From Limnohabitans sp. (GTDB taxonomy: Bacteria > Pseudomonadota > Gammaproteobacteria > Burkholderiales > Burkholderiaceae_C), in NCBI GenBank assembly GCA_030729445.1, contig JANQXJ010000011.1, positions 1-10,299 on the forward strand: a stretch of 10,299 nucleotides of DNA, in the 5' to 3' direction. This document shows positions 1 to 6,590 of the stretch, one piece after another; the stretch's first letter is position 1, and every line of letters begins with the position of its first letter. The notes beneath the pieces were generated by a model that saw only the letters and a program-made list of their open reading frames with translations, had not been told where the DNA came from and searched no databases. Both the position numbers and the translations under genes were made by a program.

Positions 1-1371
1 GCGGGCAAGCTGGTGGACGACGACGAGCTGCGCGAAGCCATGCAAGAAAAAGGTCTGGGCACACCCGCCACACGCGCGGCCATCATCGAAGGCCTGCTGA
101 ACGAAAAATACATGCTGCGCGAAGGCCGCGAAATCATCCCCACGGCCAAGGCTTTCCAGCTCATGACGCTGCTGCGCGGCTTGCAGGTGGAAGAACTCTC
201 GCGCCCCGAACTCACGGGCGAGTGGGAATACAAGCTGGCGCAAATGGAGCAAGGCAAATTGAGCCGTGCCACCTTCATGGCCGAGATCGCGGCCATGACC
301 GAGCACATCGTCAAGAAGGCCAAAGAGTACGACCGCGACACCGTGCCGGGCGACTACGCGACGCTCAGCACACCCTGCCCCACTTGTGGTGGTGTCGTCA
401 AAGAAAACTACCGCAGGTACACCTGCACTGGGGCCGACGGTGCAAGTGATGGCTGTGGCTTCTCGTTTGGCAAGTCGCCCGCGGGCCGCACTTTTGAGCA
501 AGCCGAGGTTGAGCAGTTCATGCGCGACAAAAAGATCGGCCCCTTGGAAGGTTTCCGCTCCAAGGCGGGTTGGCCCTTTGTGGCCGAGATGGCGCTCAAG
601 TACAACGAAGAAGAAAAGAACTGGAAGCTCGAATTCGACTTCGGTGACGACAAGAAAAACGAAGAGAGCGGCGAGATTGTTGAGCTCACCGACGAAGCGC
701 TGGGCGCCTGCCCCAAGTGCGGCAGTCCGGTGCACGAGCATGGCAGCAACTACGTTTGCAGCAAAGCCGTGCCCACGAACGAACAGCCCACACCAAGCTG
801 CGATTTCAAGACCGGCAAACTCATCTTGCAGCAGCCCGTCGAGCGTGAGCAAATCGTCAAACTCTTGACCAGCGGCAAAACCGATGTGCTCGATAAGTTT
901 GTCAGCAACCGCACGCGTCGCCCCTTCAAGGCCATGCTGGCTTGGAACCCCGAAGAGGGCAAGGTGACGTTTGAGTTTGAGCAGCGCGAAGGCGGCAAGA
1001 AGTACCCACCGCGCAAGACGGCGGCGACCAAGACACCGTTTGGCAAAGCGGCTGCCAAAAAGACCCCGGCCAAAACCGCCAAAGCGCCTGCCGCGAAAAA
1101 AGCCACCAAGCCTGCTGCCGAAAAAGCCCCGCGCAAAGCCGCTGTGGGCACCCTCAAACCGAGCCCAGCCTTGATGGCCGTGATTGGGGACGGCACCTAT
1201 GCCCGCACCGAAGTGGTGAAAAAAATCTGGGACTACATCAAGGCCAACGGCTTGCAAGACCCCGCTGACAAGCGCTCCATCAAGGCCGATGGCAAGCTGC
1301 AAGCGGTGTTTGGCAAAGAGAGCGCCACCATGTTCGAGTTGGCCGGGATCATCGGCAAGCACCTGAGTTGA
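1..1371 (+). CDS. topB: DNA topoisomerase III, C-terminal part, with SWIB domain (5' end outside window)
   Basis: Type IA topoisomerase that relaxes or decatenates DNA through single-strand passage; the TOPRIM and active-site tyrosine regions lie upstream of the window. The frame is open from base 1, so the gene is partial (456 visible residues). Residues about 14-50 carry the conserved GLGTPATRA stretch of the catalytic core. Two four-Cys zinc ribbons follow (C126, C129, C142, C152 and C237, C240, C253, C267). Each precedes a topoisomerase C-terminal repeat (about 153-220 and 268-330). A Lys/Ala/Pro-rich linker spans about 332-380. Residues 381-456 are a SWIB/MDM2-like domain, recognisable from PSPALMAVIGDG, WDYIKANGLQDP and KLQAVFGK. 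Choosing topoisomerase III over topoisomerase I is family knowledge: SWIB-tailed TopB is common in Burkholderiales. A strong terminator starts 20 nt after the stop. Confidence 0.88.
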   Translation, partial: AGKLVDDDELREAMQEKGLGTPATRAAIIEGLLNEKYMLREGREIIPTAKAFQLMTLLRGLQVEELSRPELTGEWEYKLAQMEQGKLSRATFMAEIAAMTEHIVKKAKEYDRDTVPGDYATLSTPCPTCGGVVKENYRRYTCTGADGASDGCGFSFGKSPAGRTFEQAEVEQFMRDKKIGPLEGFRSKAGWPFVAEMALKYNEEEKNWKLEFDFGDDKKNEESGEIVELTDEALGACPKCGSPVHEHGSNYVCSKAVPTNEQPTPSCDFKTGKLILQQPVEREQIVKLLTSGKTDVLDKFVSNRTRRPFKAMLAWNPEEGKVTFEFEQREGGKKYPPRKTAATKTPFGKAAAKKTPAKTAKAPAAKKATKPAAEKAPRKAAVGTLKPSPALMAVIGDGTYARTEVVKKIWDYIKANGLQDPADKRSIKADGKLQAVFGKESATMFELAGIIGKHLS

Positions 1372-1390
1372 GTCTGCACTTGCCCCCCTG

Positions 1391-1422
1391 AAAAATGCCA
1401 CGCCAGTCGTGGCATTTTTTTT
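1391..1422. terminator. Rho-independent terminator, probably bidirectional
   Basis: A perfect 12-bp inverted repeat (1391-1402 pairing with 1408-1419) has a 5-nt loop. The arm ends merge into A and T runs, giving eight consecutive T on the + strand and five on the - strand. It sits between the convergent topoisomerase gene and acyl-CoA synthetase gene, so it can end both transcripts. It lies 20 nt after the topoisomerase stop and about 60 nt after the synthetase stop. Confidence 0.9.
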
Positions 1423-1483
1423 GAAGGGATTGGCATCCATGCCACCCACAGTTTGGGCAGCGTTTCGGTGTGGGGTTTGCCCA

Positions 1484-3379
1484 TCAGGGCGCGTGCAGCA
1501 CCAACTTCACGGGCAAGGCATCCAGAAGAGGCTTGATCGCCGCCCACGCAGCAGCAGGCGTGGCTCGGGCGTCCACGGTTACCTGTGCATCACCCAAGGC
1601 GTGCACTTGCGGCCATTGCGGTGCCGGGGTCATCAAGGGGGTCAGCACTTGATCGATCAGGCCCTGCACCACGGCCCCCGTGGCCAGGGTGCGCAATTCT
1701 GGTTTGTAGATCTTGCCCACATTGGTCACCGGCATGCGTTCAAGAATGGTGATGCGCTTGGGTTTGGCGGGGGCTTCGTCCACACGCTCGGCAGTGAAGG
1801 CCAGCAGTTCTTCGGCACTCACCTGTGCGCCGGGTTTGAGTGTGGCAAAGGCCACGGGCAACTCGCCCGCATACGCATCGGGCGCACCCACGGCAGCGCA
1901 CAGGTCCACAGCGGGGTGGGCACCCAGCGCGTCTTCGATCACCTTGGGGTCGATGTTGTGGCCGCCTCGGATGATCAAGTCCTTGGCGCGGCCCGACAGG
2001 TGCAGGCGACCTTGTTCGTCGATGAAGCCCACATCGCCCGTGATCAGCCAGCCGTCGGGTGTGAAGCTGCGTGCAGTCTCGGCGGCGTCCAAATAGCCGG
2101 AGAACAAATTGGGGCCACGGTAGAGCACCATGCCTTTTTCGCCCACGGGCAATTCTTGGCCGGTGGCTTGGTCGTCGCTGTTCAAGGCCGCGATGCGCAC
2201 CTGCGCATGCGGCAGTGGCCACCCCACACAACCAGCAGGTGCGCTCAGGCCAGGCGGCGCCACCGTGCTCAGGCCTGCGGTTTCGGTCATGCCCAGGCTT
2301 TCATTGATCTGAAGGCCAAAGGTTTGTTCAAAGCGCTGCGCCAACTCGGGCGGCAGCGGTGCCGCGCCCGTGCGCACTGAGCGCATGCGCGAGATGTTGG
2401 CCCCGTTCAGTGGCATGCCCGCCAAAGCCGCCAGCACCGTGGGCACGCCCGACATGAGCGTGCAGCCGTGGTGCTCGGCCAGGCGCCAATAGTTCTGCAC
2501 CACCTCGCGGTTGCGAAACAGGCTGGGCGTGGGAATGATGACGTGCATGCCCACCGCCAGCGAACACAAAGCGCCGGGCAACACACCCGCCACATGGAAC
2601 AGTGGGTAACCGTTGATCGTTACATCGCTCTCGCGAAAGCCCTGCATCGTGGCGTTGGCCCATGCGGTGAACACCTGTGCGCCGTGGCTGTGCCGGGCCA
2701 GTTTGGGTGCGCCGGTGGTGCCGCCGGTGTGGAAGTAAGCGGCGATGTCCTCGCGCTGGAACACCCGTTGGCTGACCAGGTGGTCGGCTTCTTGTATGGC
2801 CCGCAAGGCATGAAAGTCTTGGGCACCTGCAGGCGGCGCGTCGGCGTCTTGAAGTGAGCCTCCATCTGGATTGACCAGCAACACCGTCTTCAAACTGGGC
2901 AACTGGGTTTGCAGGCGCAAGGCTTTGGCCCGTAGCTGGCTGTCGTCTTCAGCGCCATGCGCGATCAGCACTTTGGCATTGCTGGCCCGCAGCAGCGACA
3001 GCAGTTTTTCGTCACTGAGCAGTGGGTTGAGCGGCTGCACGATGCCTGCCGCTTCCCCGCCCCAAAGTGCCAAGTGGTAGGCCAGACCCCCGGGCAAGAG
3101 AACGGCCACGGCATCTTGAGGACCCACACCCAGCTGGTGCAGCAAATTGGCGGTTTGGTGGATGCCTTGCAGCAAGCTGCGGTAGGTCCAGGTGGTGGAC
3201 GGGCCACCGGGCTGGCCCGTGTGCAAAAAGGTCAGCGCAGACTCCTCGGCATGAACCTCGGCGCTGGCACGGATCAGCGCATAAGTGCTGGCCCAAGGCA
3301 TGGCCTCGGCCAGCGATGTGGCCTCGATGCGGTGAATGTCCGCGAGGGATTGAACGGGAGATGAAACGGTCAGGTGCAT
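1484..3379 (-). CDS. AMP-forming acyl-CoA synthetase (fatty-acid-CoA ligase family)
   Basis: ANL-superfamily ligase that would activate a carboxylic acid through an acyl-adenylate and transfer it to CoA. From the start used here the protein has 631 residues. The adenylation motifs are intact: nucleotide loop TGGTTGAPK (218-226), NESLGMTETAG (359-369), GWLITGD (443-449), hinge region GRAKDLIIRGG (463-473) and the catalytic lysine in NVGKIYK (K556). About 65 residues follow the last motif, longer than a plain FadD tail. The frame is open further upstream. I chose the ATG at 3379 because family similarity begins just after it (SLADIHRIEA). An in-frame ATG at 3442 follows a GGAAGA sequence but would add 21 unconserved-looking residues. 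The gene is divergent from the dehydrogenase at 3488. Substrate cannot be told; no signal peptide is seen, so it is probably cytosolic. Confidence 0.85.
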   Translation of the reverse strand: MHLTVSSPVQSLADIHRIEATSLAEAMPWASTYALIRASAEVHAEESALTFLHTGQPGGPSTTWTYRSLLQGIHQTANLLHQLGVGPQDAVAVLLPGGLAYHLALWGGEAAGIVQPLNPLLSDEKLLSLLRASNAKVLIAHGAEDDSQLRAKALRLQTQLPSLKTVLLVNPDGGSLQDADAPPAGAQDFHALRAIQEADHLVSQRVFQREDIAAYFHTGGTTGAPKLARHSHGAQVFTAWANATMQGFRESDVTINGYPLFHVAGVLPGALCSLAVGMHVIIPTPSLFRNREVVQNYWRLAEHHGCTLMSGVPTVLAALAGMPLNGANISRMRSVRTGAAPLPPELAQRFEQTFGLQINESLGMTETAGLSTVAPPGLSAPAGCVGWPLPHAQVRIAALNSDDQATGQELPVGEKGMVLYRGPNLFSGYLDAAETARSFTPDGWLITGDVGFIDEQGRLHLSGRAKDLIIRGGHNIDPKVIEDALGAHPAVDLCAAVGAPDAYAGELPVAFATLKPGAQVSAEELLAFTAERVDEAPAKPKRITILERMPVTNVGKIYKPELRTLATGAVVQGLIDQVLTPLMTPAPQWPQVHALGDAQVTVDARATPAAAWAAIKPLLDALPVKLVLHAP

Positions 3380-3487
3380 GCACCATGTTAGCCAGGGTTG
3401 GGGCGCCACAGGGCTGCTCAGGCGACACCCTGGTCTGGCCATTTCTTCCAAAATAGACTTCTCTTTCACCACACAGAACAGACGCAC
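3380..3487. promoter_or_regulatory. Divergent intergenic region between acyl-CoA synthetase and dehydrogenase
   Basis: This 108-bp spacer separates two divergently read genes and must hold both promoters unless they lie inside coding sequence. I see no convincing sigma-70 pair for either direction. The AT-richer stretch at about 3440-3485 is the best candidate for a promoter core. The inverted repeat at 3392-3433 is inside it. Confidence 0.45.
3392..3433. repeat. Spaced 7-bp inverted repeat, possible operator
   Basis: The arm CCAGGGT at 3392-3398 is the exact reverse complement of ACCCTGG at 3427-3433, with 28 nt between them. It lies in the divergent promoter region just upstream of the synthetase start. 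A 7-bp match this close can arise by chance, and no regulator gene is adjacent, so its role as a binding site is only inference. Confidence 0.25.
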
Positions 3488-4381
3488 ATGCAACACATCG
3501 GATTTATCGGCGCTTCGGGCTTGATGGGCCATGGCATGGCCAAGAACATCCGGGCCAAGGGGTTTGACTTGTCGATTTCGGTGCACCAACGCACCGCGCC
3601 CGTGCAAGACCTGTTGGCCGCAGGTGCCCGCCAGGTGGGCAGTTATGCCGATTTGGCCACTTGTGACGTGGTGCTCATTTGCGTGACCGGCTCACCCCAG
3701 GTCGAGGCGGTGGTGGCCGGGCCGGGCGGCTTGTTGTCCAAGGCACGCGCGGGCCTGATCGTCATCGACACCTCCACCAGCGAGCCCGAATCCACCCGCC
3801 GCCTGGCCGCGCTGTGTGCCGCGCAGGGCGTGATTTATGTGGACGCGCCGCTCACACGCACGCCCATCGAAGCCGAGGCGGGCAAGCTCAACTCCATGGT
3901 GGGGGCGTCACCCGAGGTGTTTGCCCGCATCGAGCCGGTCATCAGCGCGTACAGCGAAAACGTGTTCCATGTGGGCGAGATGGGCTCGGGCCATGTCGTC
4001 AAGCTGCTGAACAACTTTGTGGCACAAGCCATTTGCACCGCCACGGCAGAGGCCTTTGCGGTGGGGGCCAAGGCGGGGGTGGACTTGGACAAAGTGGTGC
4101 AGGTCATCTCGGCAGGCGGCGTCAATTCGGGCCTGTTCCAGCTGATGTCCAAAACCCTGCAGGGCGACTATGGTGCGATGAAGTTCGAGCTGAACAATGC
4201 AGCCAAGGATTTGCGTTACTACTCACACCTGACCGAGAGCGTGAAGGTGCCCTCCATCATTGGCACCAGCGTGCACCAAGCCCTGAACACGGCCGTGGCT
4301 TTGGGTTACGGCAGCGAGATGGTGCCTTCGCTGGTCAAGGCGCAGGCCCAGCTCAACCAGGTCACGATCGTCAAGGCTTAA
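3488..4381 (+). CDS. NAD(P)-dependent beta-hydroxyacid dehydrogenase (3-hydroxyisobutyrate dehydrogenase superfamily)
   Basis: Probable oxidoreductase that interconverts a short beta-hydroxyacid and its semialdehyde or keto form using NAD(P). The protein has 297 residues, normal for the family. An N-terminal Rossmann motif GFIGASGLMGHGMAKN (5-20) supports the ATG at 3488; the frame is open upstream, but those 30 codons do not resemble the family. DTSTSEP (94-100) and the catalytic lysine in GHVVKLLNN (K172) are present, and the C-terminal half is the usual all-helical domain. The substrate-binding signature reads DAPLTRTPIEAEAGKLNSMVG (119-139, without its final residue here) rather than the usual DAPVSGG type, so the substrate is probably not plain 3-hydroxyisobutyrate. 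No clear Shine-Dalgarno sequence precedes the start. It diverges from an acyl-CoA synthetase, and its stop is 13 nt from the convergent kinase stop. Confidence 0.82.
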   Translation: MQHIGFIGASGLMGHGMAKNIRAKGFDLSISVHQRTAPVQDLLAAGARQVGSYADLATCDVVLICVTGSPQVEAVVAGPGGLLSKARAGLIVIDTSTSEPESTRRLAALCAAQGVIYVDAPLTRTPIEAEAGKLNSMVGASPEVFARIEPVISAYSENVFHVGEMGSGHVVKLLNNFVAQAICTATAEAFAVGAKAGVDLDKVVQVISAGGVNSGLFQLMSKTLQGDYGAMKFELNNAAKDLRYYSHLTESVKVPSIIGTSVHQALNTAVALGYGSEMVPSLVKAQAQLNQVTIVKA

Positions 4382-4394
4382 GGTCTTTTAATCC

Positions 4395-5753
4395 TTAGAT
4401 GGCTTCGATGGCTTGGAGGGCGTGGGCCACCGCCATCGCGCTCGGACGTTGATGCGGCTGATCTGTCAAGCAAGCCTGGGCCAGGTTTTGTATAGCCTGA
4501 ACAGTCGGGCTGTCCGCGTGCGCAAGTGAGGCCGCACCCAACTCTTGCAGCAAACACCCCAAGGCCCGCACCTCCAGCGCCAGCAGTTTTTGGCGCAGTT
4601 CGGGCTGATCAATGGGCAGTCGCGTGGCTGCGCCAAAGTCACCCAAACGGGCCTGGCCGTGCACCGGGTCGATCAAGATGTTGTGCCCATACAAGTCGCC
4701 GTGCATCACGCCGCGCTGGTGCAAGTGCGCCAGTGCATCGGCCACATCGCGGGCAATGCCCAAGGCCAAAGTGACTGAGAGCTGAAAGTCCGGCGGGTAC
4801 ACGTCCCGGGTGCAGCTCTCTAAGCTGGGCGGCCCTGCCAGATTGATGTGCGCCGCAGGAATCAGCGGCATGAGCAAACCCTGGGCTTGCGCGGGGTGGC
4901 CTGTGAGTCGCGCCACAGGCGTGGTGAGCACCGGGTGCTGCCCGGCTGCCAAGCAAGCGGCCAGTTCGTCTTCGGGCAGGCCGTCGCTGGTCACCTCGCC
5001 TTTGAATAATTTGAGTGCCAAAGGCTGCGGCCAATCTTTGGCGTGCACTTGGTAAATGTGGCCCGAAGCGCCTTCACCCAGCAAGGGGCCTGGCTGCAGG
5101 TGGTGCCAAGCAATGGTCGCCAAGGTGTTGGCCCCATGACCAGGTCCATTCGACCCAACAGACCCATCCGGGCCTGCAGCCCCTGCCCAGCCCATGGCAT
5201 TGCCCGCCAACGCCAGCCAAGACAGGCGCGGCAGTTCGGTCAGCCACGCAGGCACATGGGTCAAACGGTTGACCGAGAGGCGCAGCAACTCCAAACGGTG
5301 TGCGTCTTGCAGGCTTTCGGGCAAGCCTTGCAACTGGTTGCCCGCCAGCATCAGCTTTTGCAATGCGGCCCGTTGGCCGAGCGCCGAGGGCAAGCTGGCC
5401 AGCGCGTTGTCGGTCAGGATGAGCCAACGCAGCGCCGGAGGCAATGCGGCGGGCGGCACCTGTGCGATGCAGTTGGCCTTGAAGCCGACCACCTGCAATG
5501 CCGGGCAATCGCCCAGCACTTCGGGCAGCACCTCAAAGTCGTTGTCCGAGGCGAACAGCACCTGCAGCTTATGCAGCTTGGTCAATTGATGCGGCAATTT
5601 GCGCAGTCGGTTGCCGCTGAGGTTCAGCACCTCCAGCGTGTCGGCCAGGCCAAAGACCTCTTCGGGCACTTCGGTCAGGTCGCAGGCCAAGTCCAGGCGG
5701 CGGGTGCCTGCCAAAGCGCCACTGCGCAGTTGTTCAAGGGTGTGCATGGCCAA
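4395..5753 (-). CDS. Leucine-rich-repeat protein kinase (bacterial eukaryote-like kinase)
   Basis: This 452-residue fusion has about eight 22-23-residue leucine-rich repeats (about 18-186), a Gly-rich hinge (186-209) and a protein kinase domain (about 218-452). Kinase elements seen are a glycine loop GEGASG (225-230), the ATP lysine K248 in LALKLF, a catalytic loop HGDLYGHN (D353, N358) and DFG (372-374). The usual HRD arginine is Gly352, and no APE motif follows the short activation segment; a helix-F-like EVRALGCLL comes directly. No signal peptide or membrane helix is seen, so it is probably cytosolic. The TTG at 5753 is preferred because GAGG lies 7 nt before it; the ATG at 5747 would have 13 nt. 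It follows the ATPase stop by 23 nt, so it is probably the last gene of the transporter operon. Family membership is clear; substrate and role are unknown. Confidence 0.85.
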   Translation of the reverse strand: MAMHTLEQLRSGALAGTRRLDLACDLTEVPEEVFGLADTLEVLNLSGNRLRKLPHQLTKLHKLQVLFASDNDFEVLPEVLGDCPALQVVGFKANCIAQVPPAALPPALRWLILTDNALASLPSALGQRAALQKLMLAGNQLQGLPESLQDAHRLELLRLSVNRLTHVPAWLTELPRLSWLALAGNAMGWAGAAGPDGSVGSNGPGHGANTLATIAWHHLQPGPLLGEGASGHIYQVHAKDWPQPLALKLFKGEVTSDGLPEDELAACLAAGQHPVLTTPVARLTGHPAQAQGLLMPLIPAAHINLAGPPSLESCTRDVYPPDFQLSVTLALGIARDVADALAHLHQRGVMHGDLYGHNILIDPVHGQARLGDFGAATRLPIDQPELRQKLLALEVRALGCLLQELGAASLAHADSPTVQAIQNLAQACLTDQPHQRPSAMAVAHALQAIEAI

Positions 5754-5766
5754 GTTGTCGCCTCAG
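5754..5766 (-). promoter_or_regulatory. Ribosome binding site that favours a TTG start for the LRR kinase
   Basis: On the minus strand GAGG is followed by CGACAAC and then TTG, a 7-nt spacing typical for initiation. The in-frame ATG two codons later would have a 13-nt spacing. This is why 5753 rather than 5747 was taken as the start. Confidence 0.5.
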
Positions 5767-5776
5767 CTGCAACGGT

Positions 5777-6547
5777 TTATTTCAGGTTGCCAGACAAAAA
5801 TTGCTGCAGGCGTTCGCTTTTCGGATTGCGCAAAATGTCCTGTGGTGCACCTTGCTCTTCGACACGGCCTTGGTGCAAAAACATCACTTCGTTGGAAACT
5901 TCGCGGGCAAAACCCATTTCGTGGGTCACCACCACCATGGTCCGCCCTTCTTGAGCGAGGGCCTGCATCACGCGCAGCACTTCACCGACCAGTTCCGGGT
6001 CGAGGGCCGAAGTGGGTTCGTCAAACAGCATCACCTCCGGCTCCATGGCCAACGCGCGTGCAATGGCCACGCGTTGCTGCATGCCGCCCGAAATGTGGGC
6101 CGGGTAGTGCTGCATGGCCTGCGGTTTCAGCCCCACCTTGTTGAGGTAGGTCTCTGCCCGTTCACGGGCCTGGGCACGGCTCAGGCCGAGCACTTGAAGC
6201 GGGGCCTCCATGACGTTTTCCAGCACCGTCATGTGGCTCCACAAATTGAAATGCTGAAACACCATGCCCAAGCGGGTGCGCAAGCGCTCCAGTTGGCGTG
6301 GCTGGGTGGCTTGCATCAGGCCATCGGCCCCCAGGCGCAGCGACAGCGGTTCGCCAGCCACACTGATGCTGCCGCTGTTGGGTCGCTCCAGCAGGTTGAT
6401 GCAGCGCAAAAAGGTACTCTTGCCCGAACCACTGGAGCCAATGATGCTGATGACATCGCCCGCCTTGGCCGTGAGCGAGACGCCTTTGAGCACCTCATGG
6501 GTGCCAAAGCGTTTGTGGATATCTTGGACTTGGAGCTTGATGCTCAT
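5777..6547 (-). CDS. aotP: Basic amino-acid ABC transporter ATP-binding protein (AotP/HisP-like)
   Basis: Cytoplasmic ATPase that powers the AotQM permease. The 256-residue protein has Walker A GSSGSGKST (37-45), Q-loop Gln98 in VFQHFNLW, ABC signature ISGGMQQR (152-159), Walker B VMLFDEP (172-178), D-loop SALD (180-183) and switch His209. Length and the insertion after the first strands fit the polar amino-acid importer class (HisP, AotP, GlnQ). The frame is open 50 codons upstream, but the ATG at 6547 has GGAG 8 nt before it and begins the family sequence. The signature carries Met157 where LSGGQQQR-type ATPases have Gln. It lies 43 nt after the deacylase and 23 nt before the kinase. The order of the whole operon supports aotP; hisP would be an equal name. 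Confidence 0.88.
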   Translation of the reverse strand: MSIKLQVQDIHKRFGTHEVLKGVSLTAKAGDVISIIGSSGSGKSTFLRCINLLERPNSGSISVAGEPLSLRLGADGLMQATQPRQLERLRTRLGMVFQHFNLWSHMTVLENVMEAPLQVLGLSRAQARERAETYLNKVGLKPQAMQHYPAHISGGMQQRVAIARALAMEPEVMLFDEPTSALDPELVGEVLRVMQALAQEGRTMVVVTHEMGFAREVSNEVMFLHQGRVEEQGAPQDILRNPKSERLQQFLSGNLK

Positions 6548-6590
6548 GGGGTGTGCTCCGAAACAAAAAGGGCGTCTTGCATGGCTTGGT

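Noticed and set aside
1409..2380. 323-codon open frame on the + strand
   Set aside because: It is antisense to the acyl-CoA synthetase, whose frame shows all adenylation motifs; the + frame shows no family motif and is rich in His, Gln and Arg, as expected for a shadow of a high-GC gene.
4379..4397. Possible terminator between dehydrogenase and kinase
   Set aside because: The stem is only 5 bp, AT-rich, with a 9-nt loop and no T run after it; too weak to call.
5043..5954. 303-codon open frame on the + strand across the kinase and ATPase genes
   Set aside because: It is a shadow of two well-supported minus-strand genes, crosses their junction, and has no domain features.
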